From positions 5,816,181-5,880,180 of the forward strand of contig OX424570.1 in NCBI GenBank assembly GCA_949152475.1: a DNA stretch of 64,000 nt, read 5' to 3'. Shown here in pieces: positions 9,249 through 20,563 of the stretch. Position 1 is the first letter of the stretch, and each line of letters begins with the position of its first letter. The DNA comes from Terebella lapidaria (taxonomy: Eukaryota > Annelida > Polychaeta > Terebellida > Terebellidae). Made by a program: the position numbers and the translations under genes. The notes below the pieces were generated by a model. It was not told the origin of the DNA, did no database searches, and was given only the letters and a program-made list of their open reading frames with translations.

Positions 9249-9843
9249 AGGAGCAGGTGAGCCGCGTGATGGGAAAGCAACCGGTCCAGCAGCTACCACC
9301 AAAAACCCAACACACGGCCCCGATTGCATGAGCTTGAGAGGTAACAGCCTGACCAGACACAGCCAGAGCCCGAGCCCGTGTTACGGGTACATCATATCAA
9401 CTCAATTGGCCATTCAACTCAATGTTAAACGGCCTTACTTCGACGGTCCATAACACCTTTTGAAAATCCTAGCCAACCACTCAGCTAGTTTTATTCACTA
9501 ATGTATTGGACACTGCGTGATGAGCAAGAAGAAATGTATGAGAAGACACATGGGATTTTCCGTTATTCTACCTTAGATGAACCCGGGGTGAAAATACGCG
9601 ACATTTCCGGTGCTGATGGCATAACAAAACCCCTTCCCCAGTTCCTCAGCAGAATTCTAACGAAATACAGCCTTGGAAAACTGATCATTATTTCCCAGCA
9701 GTGTATTCTTTCAGATGACCATACACTCGTCTAAAAATCTGGCATACAAAATATATATGAGGTGAATGTTTCACCACTGTTTCCCTTTGTATTGCCTAGG
9801 CCTATGTGACGCTCGCTGATTAGCTGAAGCGCATTGTGCCCTT
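9249..9843. other. Gene-free stretch
   Basis: No repeat, RNA or coding signal could be supported here; open frames are short and without recognisable motifs. Confidence 0.5.
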
Positions 9844-12800
9844 ATACCCCAGTTCCACTGCATGCCGACAGCTTGCTGATCGATCCCGATTTTGCATCGG
9901 GGCCTATCGGCAAACATCGGGATACATCAGGGTGCTTCAGGGCGACGTCTTGTACTATCTGTAAAAATCGGGAAGCATCGGGACATATTTGAAATGGGGA
10001 TGGAAGTTTTGATCGTGTTCAAAATTTCCATCCCGATTTCGGAAATCAGTATGTTACCCTAGAAGTATCGGGGTTGTCGTTATACATCGTATTAAATCGG
10101 CGTCATCGTAGTCGCCTCGGCATCGTCGTGGTACACTAAGTTTGGACCTGGATCAGTGCGGGAAGGTAAAAATATCCAACTCGATGCCTATGAGTGCCGA
10201 TTATTCCAATGAGCATCCCGAAGTGTTCGCTCTGAGACTCGTCGATACAAATATACATGTAGCCTATATGTCGATTGCAACTCGGACAATACTGATAATG
10301 CCATGGATGTTTGACGGAGCGTCCCGTTCGTCATATGACAATGCTGGCAATATTAGGATTTATCCCTAATTCATGCCGAGGAAATTAGGGTGGACACCGC
10401 GAAAATACTACAGGCATTTTCAAGTCAACGCCTATACCGTTTCACCCCGGATATATGGTCCTGTGGGCCAAACTGATCTACCAAAATGATCGACTGACCT
10501 AGACTTACACATTCTGGAGCACAAACACTAAGGGTAATCTATTTGCTGCGTACGATATTGAAAACTGATAGAATACCCGTATGTGTACGCAGTATATAGC
10601 ACTAGAAATGGGCAAGAAAAGTTAGGTTTTGCCAATTATGATGAAATATTGGTAATAACAATGAAAAACACGCGCACCTGATCTGTGCATTCCACATAAA
10701 GATGTATTGGGCACCCACAGGTGATAAAAGTTATAACCACGTATCATTATTCGCAGAGAAAGCATTACCAAGCAGGTCTATACCCTCAAAATTCACCCAT
10801 TGTCCCTACTCTCCTTATGACAGCGGACTGTTTATTGTTTGTTACCTATCTACCTACATGTACCTACAAATCACTCTATACACACATATTTGTTTTGATG
10901 TTCACAGCAAATGCTAACTGTACGCAGCAAATCGTATTCGGGTTATGTGATCACGAACGAGGTTATATCACTGTCGAGCGAGCGATATTCTTTTATTTCT
11001 CTGTGTTTTCATTTGAAGAATCATTTCGGGTGCTCTCTTTTGTTCGTAATTGTCGGCATTTGTGTGAAGACTAGGCTAGGTCATGTTTCTGGTTGAGGGA
11101 TATATGATGAAATCGACTAACAAACGTATCTGATTCATTGCAACCATCAGTTAGCTTACTGCCTTTATTAATATAGGCACGTATGAAAAACGAATATCGT
11201 TGTCAACCTTATTCCTCATTACATTTCATGGAAAGTGGCAGAAATTTACGACATGATTTAGGCCCTATCACCAAGTGAGTGTGGGCACCCATCTAGGACC
11301 CATCGTAATCTATGACACCCAGCATACTGTCAATAACTTTGAAGGCGGTAACTTTAGAACGGTATATTTCGTTTTTCCTAATATATATGTGCACCTTCTC
11401 ACTTAAGGCTCAATTTTGTCACCATAAACTCTGCAAAATATATCCAAATTATCAGTAGTCAAGTGTACATGACATTGATATGCTGCGCGCAGTTACCATT
11501 TGCTGCATACAGCAGAACAAATATATGTGTGTAGCCGAATTTTTTTGGCTAACTGACATTAATTCGATTGTAAATGACGGTGTTATTATCTGTTTGTTAT
11601 AAACCTGGCTCACAGTTGTCTTTTGTCCTGTTAGCAAACAATAAACGAGCCGTTTTCATAAGGAAAGTATCGACCATGGGTGAATTTAGAGGGGGTAGGC
11701 CTTCTTGGTACATGTTTTCTCCACTAATAGCTTGGCTATAAGTAATATTACCTATGAGAGTCCAATACATCTTATGTTGAATGCGCATATCAAGTGCGTG
11801 TGTTTCCATTGTTATTACCGATATTTCACTATAATTTGCAGAACTTAAATTTTCTTGCCCATTTCTTGTGCTATTCACTGCGTACACATCCGGGTATTCT
11901 ATTAGCTTTCAATATCGTACGCAGCAGATAGATTACCCTTAGTGTGTTAGGTGGTAAAGCAAGGCTCTATGTTTGTTTCCAGGCTCATTGATATAAATCA
12001 GTACATTAACACGAAATGTCACAGCTCATAAAATTTAATATATATTTATTATATATTTATTTGCTTTATATGCCATTGTACATTTTTCCTTTCCGTTTCT
12101 AGTCCGTCTTAGTTTTATATCCCGTGATAACATTTTAATGATAGGCTACTGCCTGCTGAAAACTTGCAAGGTATCTCCTAGAGTTCACTGAAGGTTCTAC
12201 TACTTTGTATACTTGTACTACATAACCTACTTTGTTATCAAATACAGTAAAAAGTATCAAAATATACAGGACTGTGGTAAGCACTGTAGACCTCCGATTC
12301 TCACGGAAACCGACCATGTATAGCTGCTTAATTACAACTGACACCAATTCGATTGAAATATTTGGTCGGTGTCCCCTAAATTGATAGAAACTACGATGTT
12401 TTTGAGGATGTTACTTATATCCCACCCAGATGGGGCAAAACGCCCGATTTACACCCCTATTTAAAATTCCCTTGAAACCTTACAAGGTATATAGTATAAG
12501 GTAGGCCATAGATGTAGGCATGAGGCATAAGACGTGAAACGTAAAGAACGGTAATTAAAGAATAAATAAAAGTAAAGAAACTAATTATATTAAAAAATAG
12601 CAAGATTTTCGTTAAGGTGTTATCCATGGTGGTCGACTGCCAACTGACAAAGAGGGCCAATCGGTTGCCTCTTTTATATCATCGGGAAAAATATAGTAAT
12701 AAATCAGGGTTTAATCGGAATCATCATAGAGCTGTCCTACTCATCCTTGTTATGTCCTAACCACTTCGGAAATATCAGGAACACTTCAGTATACATTCGC

Positions 12801-13029
12801 CACACATCGGGAGGTAACAGGATGAAATCGTACAAAAATCAGGGATTAAGTCATATCGTCGGGGACAGTCGACGTCGCTTCGGCATGATCGTAGTGCCAT
12901 CGTGATACTATCATAACAAACCCTCCATCAGACACAAACTCCCGCCAATTTGCTTATTTATTCCGATTTCAGTATTTAGTTCGTCGGGATGCATCTTGAA
13001 ACATCGGGAACGCAGTGGAACTGGGGTAT
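9844..13029. mobile_element. 3.2-kb element with perfect 18-bp terminal inverted repeats
   Basis: ATACCCCAGTTCCACTGC at 9844-9861 recurs as its exact reverse complement at 13012-13029. If the repeat is taken to start at CCCC the flanks are TA on both sides (9845-9846 and 13027-13028), which would suit a TA target duplication, but this is not decisive. Subterminal regions share CATCGGGA-type words. No transposase frame is visible, so the element is non-autonomous or decayed, and it contains a second nested inverted-repeat element (10525-11945). Superfamily not assigned. Confidence 0.6.
10525..11945. mobile_element. Nested element with about 400-bp inverted-repeat arms
   Basis: The left end ACACTAAGGGTAATCTAT (10525-10542) matches the reverse complement of 11928-11945, and similarity continues inwards to about 10935 and 11465 at roughly four bases in five (shared TGCTGCGTACGATATTGAAA, AATTCACCCAT, TTTATTGTTTG). 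The centre (about 10940-11465) is unique. No transposase is seen. No target duplication was found at the edges, so the outer ends may be slightly off. Confidence 0.7.
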
Positions 13030-14555
13030 TACCAGACTACAAGTCCGATGCCGACCTGGAATTGTACGACCTGGCCCGAGACTGGCCTACCCAAATATGG
13101 GAGTTCCTGATGAAGAAGTATTTCTACAACAGCCTGACAAACCGGATGTTGAACCCACAAATGTGAAAAAAAAAGTTGAAAATCACGGTTTTTGTCATTC
13201 GCCAATATATATATAATTGTCGAGTTTGGTCTGGCGGATTAATTCAGGATGCAAGAGTCCGAAGGACGAGTGTATTCTGTTCAGACATAATTTTAGATAC
13301 TGTCGTCATCATACGAAAATTGATAAGGATCATTAAGATAATAATATTAATTTAATAATCTTCATGAATATGCCCATGATGTCCGAAAAACCTCACTGTC
13401 GGTTGCTAGGTTACTTTACGTACATAACATTGTTCTTTTACGTAATAATGGTCTTTACGTAATCTGCAGTAAAAAAAGTAGTTTCGGCCCGATGTGGCTC
13501 AGCGAGTGATACAGATTATATTTGAAGTAGGGTGATACAGAAAAGGTTATCACACCTTTTGGAGTCCTATAGATTGTAGTTTATAGTGTGTGATAAATGT
13601 GGAAACCCAACTAAACATTATGTTTAACGTGAGAGATGTCTTTCTAGGTTACCAAATCTTTGGGCCGATAACCTATTGCCGGATTATCTGTTTACATTTT
13701 TATTCTAAAGTTTACAGTCAAATTTTTCTGATGCACAAAAATGTTTTGGAATATTTTAAGGCCACGGCGGACGAATGCATGGGTAGCGCATCTAGTGAGT
13801 AAATTATGCAAACAGACGTTTGTGGTCTATGTTTTGAATATTTCCTAATAATGCAGCATGTCATAACATGCCATGTCGTTTATCAGTGCACTGGTATGAA
13901 CGAATTACAATAGAGCGCAAAAACTTGGGGATTGGTTGTTCAACAGAGGGCATTTTGTTAGAAACTATCCGATCAACACCAAATAAACATTGTTTCAATT
14001 TATATGTGATAGTCTATGTATTGGCCGATATATGGAAACGAGAACAGTTTTATACGGGAAAGTGTGGCGTCGAATCCAACAATTAACGCCTGAAAAACTG
14101 GGGGTCAGTTTGTTTTGTAGGCTATTACGAATGAATGGATCAAAGCATATTTGTGAATCTTTGCAATTCCATTCAGCAGTGTATGTTTTAGTAATTATCA
14201 AAGTTCTGGAAAATATCTTGGAACCTGGTATCGTCAAAATATATTTGATGAATACGAAAGGAATACAAGGCATGCAAGACTCCAGCAACAGTTTCACATT
14301 TATTTTCAAGATCCAGCGGTGGATTGAACACTCCGGTGACACGAATTTTAGAAATCCACCATGTTGTTTCAAAATATAATATTCCATGGACCAACAGTCG
14401 ATTTTCTTCAAATTTCAAATTTCGGTCACTAAAATTGATAGCAAGAAACTGTCAAATTTTGTAATTTTGAAAGAGATCTATAGAAACAAAAACTTAGCCC
14501 CAAATGTCAGCATTGACCTTAAGAGGGAGGTACTCTTTAGTATTTTTATTATCGC
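13030..14555. other. Gene-free stretch with one dispersed repeat copy
   Basis: No coding region is supported. The segment at about 13640-13760 (from TTTCTAGGTTACC) is a diverged copy of 14556-14720, sharing CCGATAACCTATTGCCG and the following TTTACAGT/TTTCTGA words; it belongs to the repeat family that heads the satellite block to the right. Confidence 0.6.
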
Positions 14556-15059
14556 CTTTCTAGGTTACCGGACCTTTGGTCCGATAACCTATTGCCGTGG
14601 CGTTGCGTCCGTCGTCGTCGTCAGCGTCGTCGTCCGTCTACATTTTTATCTTTAAAGTTTACGGTCGAATCTTTCTGAAATTTTGCACAAAAATACCTAA
14701 CAATATTTCAAGAGGGTGGTATTTCTTAGTTTTTTTATTTTCGCAATTTTTTCAAAATGGCGGCCATTTTTGACGAAAAATGGTCAATTTTGGACTTTGG
14801 CGGCCATTTTCTCAAGAACTGTCCGACCACTTTTGAGATTTTTGTTCCAAACGATTCCCCTCGTATACCTCTGTGACATGTATAAGTTTCATTGCACTTG
14901 AATCACTGGTCTGCGTGTGGCAGCCATTTTGATGTTTTCGACGACCATGTTAAACTTTCCTATGCTTTATAATGGGAAACATTTTTGCTGATATCTCACT
15001 TAATATTGAGATTATAGATAGGATTCAATTGTGTACATATAGGAAATGATATACCAAAA

Positions 15060-16330
15060 TGATATGCCAAATATTCTAGTGACCTTGAATTTGACCCTTG
15101 ACCTAATTTTCAAGGTCACAGCACAAAATGGCTAATATCTTGCTTATGTATTCAACTTAGGAATCAAATGGGAATACATGTATATAGGAAATGATGTATG
15201 CCGAATATTTTGATGACCTTGAATTTGACCATTGACATCATTTCCAAAGTCAGGGCACAAAATGGCTAATATCTCGCTTATTATCGACTCTACAGCTTAT
15301 GAATCAATTGTGAACATATAGGAAATGATGGGTGCCGAATATTTTGATGACTTTGAATTTGACCTTTGACGTCATTTTCAAGGTCAAAGAACAAAATGGC
15401 TAATATCTCGCTTATTATCGACTTTACAGATTAGGAATCAATTGGGAACATATAGGAAATGATGTATGCCGAATATTTTGATGACCTTGAATTTGACCAT
15501 TGACCTCATTTTTCAAGGTCAGAGCACAGAATGGCTAATATCTCGCTTATAATCGACTCTACAGCTTATGAGTCAATTGTGAACATATAGGAAATGATGT
15601 ATGCCGAATATTTTGTTGATTTTGAATTTGACCTATGACCTCATTTTCAACTTCAAAGCACAAAGTGGGTAATATCTCGCTAATTATCGACTTTACAGAT
15701 TAGGAATCAATTGTGGACATATGGGAAATGATATATACTGAATATTCTCATGACCTTGATCTTCACCTTGGACCTCATTTTCAAGGTCAAAGAAAAAATG
15801 GGTAATATCTCGCTTATCAACTTTACAGATTTACAGACTTTACAGACAATGAGTCAATTGTGCACATATAGGAGATCATATGCGCTGAATATTCTCATGA
15901 CCTTGAACTTGACCTTGCATCTAATTCTCAAGGTTAAAGCACAAAGTGGCTAATTCGCATTATCGCTTGTTATAAACTCTACAGATAAGGAATCAATTAT
16001 GCACAGAGCACAAAATCACGAATATCTTGCTTAAAATCAAATTAATAGGTTAGGAATCCACTGTGGACACATAGAAAATGATGTATACCAAATATACTCA
16101 TGATTTGGAATGACTAATATCTTGCTGATTATTGACTCTACATTTTTTTAATCGATTGTGTATATAAGGAACTGATATAAGCTAAATATTCTCATAACCT
16201 TGAATTTGACCTTTGAATTTGGTAATATCTTGTTTGTTAGCAACATTATGGCTTAGGAATCAATTGTGTACATATGCAATGATATATAGTGAATATTGTT
16301 ATGACCTTGAATTTGACCTTTGAAATTCTT
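15060..16330 (+). repeat. Tandem array of about 134-bp units
   Basis: GACCTTGAATTTGACC or close variants occur at 15081, 15215, 15349, 15482, 15616 and 15751, a 133-135-bp spacing; each unit also holds AAGGTCA, AAAATGGCTAATATCTCGCTTAT and ATAGGAAATGAT words (each shorter segments of the unit). After 15890 spacing becomes irregular. Units are visibly diverged from each other, so the array is old. Each unit contains two or more AGGTCA-type half sites, some arranged as DR1-like pairs. Confidence 0.85.
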
Positions 16331-16792
16331 CCTTCATAATGGGAGCTGTATGGAGTAATCTCCTAAAATACTTCAAGGTAGAGCTTAATTATTGGTAATA
16401 TCAAATGGTAAATCATATATTACAGTTTCAATGGTAACCGTAAATCAGACCTTCATTGACCTTGAGAAGCCAATACAGCAATTTTGATGAAAAAATTTGT
16501 TTTAATATTAAATATTCTTCCGGTAACCTTTCTTAGCCCTTGGGCTAACTTTTTCTAACAAATTGACTGATCAGTTTTGAAATTTTTATTTAAAAACAAT
16601 TCCCCTCGTATACTTCTGTGAGATGTGTAAGTTTAGTTGCCCTTGAATCGCCGGTCTACGTGTGCCGGCCATTTTGATTTTTTCGACGGGTACCAAATGG
16701 GACTTTACAGGTTAGATTCTCCCAAGCTTTATAAAGGGACACATTATTCACATTATTTCACTGAATATTAAGATTAGAGATTGACTTCAGTT

Positions 16793-16805
16793 TGACCTTT
16801 GACCT
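16793..16805 (-). promoter_or_regulatory. Perfect DR1-type nuclear receptor motif
   Basis: On the minus strand AGGTCAAAGGTCA, two direct half sites spaced by one base, the consensus bound by RXR, HNF4 and COUP-TF type receptors. Near matches recur in neighbouring repeat units. Binding is untested. Confidence 0.35.
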
Positions 16806-17400
16806 AATTTTCAAGGTCACGGACAAATAGGAAAATGATATGCGCCGAATATTCTGATGACCTTAAACTTCATTTTCAAGGTCAGAGCACAAAATGACCA
16901 ATATCTCATTTCTTATCGACTTCATAGCTTGGGAATCAATTGTGGACGTATAAGAAATAACATTTGCTAAAAAAAAAGCAAATGTCATGACTCTGAATTT
17001 GACCTTTAACCAAATTTTAAAGGTCACAGGACTAAATGACTAGTATCTCACTTATTATATATGTTGAATATTGTCATGACCTTGAATTTGACCTTTGGCT
17101 TCATTTTCGAGATCACAGAACTTAATGGCTAATATCTCGATTTAGGACTTGAGAATCAAGTGGAATCTTCCTGAATTTTTGCACAAAAAATTCTTTAAAA
17201 TATTTTCAAGAATGTTTTCAATTTTAGCATGGTTTTGAAATGGCGGTCATTTTGACAAAAAACAGCAAATATTGGACATTGATGGCCGTCTTCTCGAAAA
17301 CTGTTCAGATAGTTGTGAGATTTTTGTTTCAAAATGTTCTCCTTATGTACCTTCGTGTTGTACACAAAGTTTGGTTGCCCTTGAACTGCTTTCTTTCACG

Positions 17401-19273
17401 CGGCGGACCTTTATATTTTATGGACGAGTCTGCAGAAGAATTGTTCGAAATCCCGTTACTATTCATTTTTTGCACACACAAAAAAAAATCGTACTTTCGC
17501 CCAGGGCTCAACATTAACTTTTTTCATGGCCCTACTTTTTAACAAGATCTTTACCAACCAGCTGCTATTGGTCAATATATGAACTATTAAGGAAAAACCA
17601 GGATACTAATAATGACATTTTATGGGGGCTAGGTGGCCAGATCTCGTACACTATCACTTTTGATGGCACTGTAGTGGAGCCACAACATCAAAACGATACT
17701 TCAGTCCAGCCGTTTCTCCTACGCCCTAAATTTGTTGCTAACCTGCCTGACTGCCATAAAACCGCTGATTTTCACGGCTCCAAACCCACATTTGTCGTTC
17801 GTTGTCTCAGCTATGTGCGTGTTGTGGTTTTGAAACTAATTAAATGTACCAGTTCGGTGCAACAGCCAGCAAAAGCAAAGTACTCCAACTCAGGGGCGGA
17901 TCCTGGATTTTTATGTGAGAAGGGGAGGCGGGGCTAGGTTGTCTAAGGACAAAGTTATAACCACTAAAGTATACTACAGTATACTGATATAATATACTAC
18001 CATCCTACCATTCGACGAGTCTCGAAGGTATATATGCTCTGAAGTTTATTCACACGATTATCTTTTTTTGTCATGTTATTGTCATGTTTGTAAATAAATC
18101 CCTAAAATAAAACTGAGTGTAAAGATAACTTTATATCACACTGCCACACTTGGCTCAAAGGAAACAACTGATCAACTCCATTCGCCTTGGATGACTATGC
18201 GGCTATCGTACATCATCGAAAAAGCGTGAGTGCAAATTAGCCTTGCTAAGCATTCAAATACCGTAGTGAACCCTTCTAATAGTGGATATATCTCGGCATA
18301 TGATACCAGATACACACTGGTGGATAGAGATTTACATCATAACTGAATATCACAAATGAAATTGCATGTGAGTGTGCGTGTTGCGGAATCTGGATTCTTC
18401 GTACAATTTTTTTTGCGATTTTTTTCGGGAAGGGTAAGGGGGCCCGGGCCCCCTATAGGCCCTCCTGGATCCACCCCTGCCCTACTTTCCTTCAAGGGCC
18501 GTTCAAGTATTACGTAACACCCACCCAGCCCGTTGTAAAGCTCCGTATGCCATACACCCCCTCCGTTACGTAAAACCTGATGCCCCCCCCCCCCCGCTGA
18601 CGACGTTATACCTAAAATGAACTCCCACCCTCCAACCACTGAGGCGGATCACTGTTCTAAACCATCATGCTTTATTTTGGTGTGGATAAATGCCTTGTAA
18701 ACCATGGATGTCCTGGCTTTGTTTTGGTGAGATTTTTTGGGAACATGAATTACATTTGATTATATTTACCATATTTATTTTTTAAATCCATGGACTGGAT
18801 TTTGAGTTTATTTGACTTCATACATGTTCTAATTTGGGGATTAATTGTACTTTTACAATATAAACACATGTGTTACGTAACACCCGTGGACCCCCCCCCC
18901 CTCCCCGGGGAGGGGGGGCGAGCCCTATAGGCCCCCTGGATCCGCCCCTGTCCTACCCTCCTTCGGGATATCAGGAGTATTCCCCATTTTCAAAATATCG
19001 AATTCTTTATTTGTGGCGGATGTAACGTAATATAATTGCTGTTGTCATGCCTCAATGTAAACCGTAAATAAATATAGCAGTGTGTTGGCAGGATAAATGC
19101 CTTTAGACACATGCGTTTGTTTACTGTTATGCGCGATGCATTGCGGGTAGTGTCGTAAACCGTTTAAATTTCTGGTTGAGCGAGACCTTGTCGCGGGACA
19201 AGGCTAGCGTCGAATATTGAACGCCCATGCTTTCGGTGTAGCTTGGATAGCTAGCGAAACTAGAAGCGAAAGT
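17401..19273. other. Gene-free stretch with remnants of GGGGCGGATCC-type elements
   Basis: CAGGGGCGGATCCTGG (from 17893) and GGATCCACCCCTG or GGATCCGCCCCTG ends (about 18467-18479 and 18941-18953), each with G/C homopolymer runs and CCCTATAGG nearby, look like ends of small hAT-like MITEs. The sequence after the two right ends is also alike (CCTAC..TCCTTC). No clean 8-bp target duplication could be matched. No gene is supported. Confidence 0.4.
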
Positions 19274-19309
19274 TACGCCAGCCTATTAGGGTCATACGAC
19301 TTCTTTTTT

Positions 19310-19665
19310 CAACTTGAATATTCAAGATGACAAGTTGAATATTCAAGATGTGTAACTTGAATATTCAAGATGACAACTTGAATATTCAAGATAGCGACCT
19401 GAATATTCAACTTGACATCTTGAATATTCAAGATGACAACTTGAATATTCAAGATGTCAACTTGAATATTCAAGATGTGTTACTTGAATATTCAAGATGA
19501 CAAGTTGACTATTCAAGATGACAAGTTGAATATTCAAGTTAACAAGTTGAATATTCAAGATGACAACTTGAGTATTCAAGATAGCAACTTGAATATTCAA
19601 CTTGACATCTATGAAATTCAAGATGACAATTTGAATATTCAAGATGATAAGTTGAATATTCAATA
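19310..19665. repeat. Left palindromic minisatellite of copy 1
   Basis: About 17 units of CAACTTGAATATTCAAGATGA and variants. Each unit has the perfect 12-bp palindrome TTGAATATTCAA, so the array reads as both direct and inverted repeat. Linkers vary between GATGACAACTTG, GATGTGTAACTTG and similar. Confidence 0.95.
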
Positions 19666-19977
19666 ATTTTCCTTGACCCACAATGACATTGAGTGCTCAA
19701 ACTCGAGGCTTTGTCCACCACATAATGTATTTAAATTGTTCTTGGGAAACAAAACTCTTGAAGATAGAACTAAGATGTGCTATGAACAAGTGAGAATCAT
19801 TGATCTGGTGCATTTTCTGTTGACCTTGAGTGATCGAACTCAATATAACTATATGAGAATGTGATAATTCATTTAGCAAGATAGATGTTATTACAGTATC
19901 TATTTATGACTTGTATAGCTACAGGGCCATTGGTCCTATGTTATTAATTTCCAGTTTGACATCATTAGCTTTAAAGT

Positions 19978-20520
19978 TGTTCATCTTGAATATTCAACAT
20001 GTCATCATGAATATTTCAATCACAACATCTTGAATATTCAAGGTATTTTCTTGGATATTCAACTTGATGATATATCTTGAATATTCAACTTGCTATCTTG
20101 AATATTCAACTTATTATCTTGAATATTCAAGTTGCATCATGTTGAATTTTCAACTTGTCATCTTGAATATTCGACTTGACATCTTGAATATTCAAGTTGT
20201 CATCTTGAATATTCAAGTTGTCATCTTGAATATTCAAGTTACACATCTTGAATATTCAAGTTACACAACTTGAATATTCAAGTTACACATCTTGAATATT
20301 CAAGTTGTCATCTTGAATATTCAAGTTACACATCTTGAATATTCAAGTTGTCATCTTGAATATTCAAGTTACACATCTTGGATATTCAACTTGTTATCTT
20401 GAATATTCAACTTGTCATCTTGAATATTCAAGTTACACATCTTGGATATTCAAGTTGTTATCTTGAATATTCATCTTGTCATCTTGAATATTCAACTTGT
20501 CATCTTGAATATTCAAGTTG
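19978..20520. repeat. Right palindromic minisatellite of copy 1
   Basis: More than 20 units of the same 12-bp palindrome with ATCTTGAATATTCAAGTTG framing, in the orientation opposite to the left array. Together the arrays could fold into a very long, imperfect hairpin. Confidence 0.95.
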
Positions 20521-20563
20521 AAAAAAAGAAGTCGTATGGCCCTAATAGGCTGCCGTAGAAAGT

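Larger units (their letters stand above)
14556..17400. repeat. Composite satellite block
   Basis: Three diverged copies of a roughly 200-250-bp segment (about 14680-14940, 16540-16690 and 17160-17400; shared words GGCGGCCATTTT, GAGATTTTTGTT and CCCCTCGTATAC) alternate with runs of about 134-bp units. A short GTC microsatellite is at about 14607-14635. No gene is seen. Similar ATGACCTTGAATTTGACC arrays are common in marine invertebrate genomes, but the family was not identified by search. Confidence 0.75.
19274..20557. mobile_element. IS3EU-like non-autonomous transposon with palindromic minisatellites (copy 1)
   Basis: Ends are TACGCCAGCCTATTAGGG and the reverse complement of TACGGCAGCCTATTAGGG, with similarity running on through CATACGACTTC and a T tract into the first repeat units. 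GAAAGT directly abuts both ends (19268-19273 and 20558-20563), a 6-bp target duplication. The interior is two arrays of about 21-bp units in opposite orientation (19310-19665 and 19978-20520) around a 310-bp unique core. 6-bp duplications and 5'-TAC...GTA-3' ends fit what is described for the IS3EU superfamily; that assignment is inference. No transposase. Confidence 0.8.

Noticed and set aside
10525-11945. CACTA (EnSpm) transposon, because the ends contain CACTA
   Set aside because: The bases outside the ends (AAA and TGT) do not give a 3-bp target duplication and the long arms are not typical.
13486-13560. tRNA or tRNA-derived SINE head (GTGGCTCAGCGAGTG resembles an A box)
   Set aside because: No B box or clover-leaf pairing was found at the expected distance.
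13995-14411. Minus-strand 138-codon frame (and the overlapping plus-strand 129-codon frame)
   Set aside because: Two overlapping open frames on opposite strands in AT-rich DNA with no domain, splice or homology signal that could be recognised.
19310-20520. CRISPR-like appearance of regularly spaced 12-bp palindromes
   Set aside because: There are no unique spacers of constant length, the host is an animal, and the arrays sit inside a transposon with inverted ends and a target duplication.
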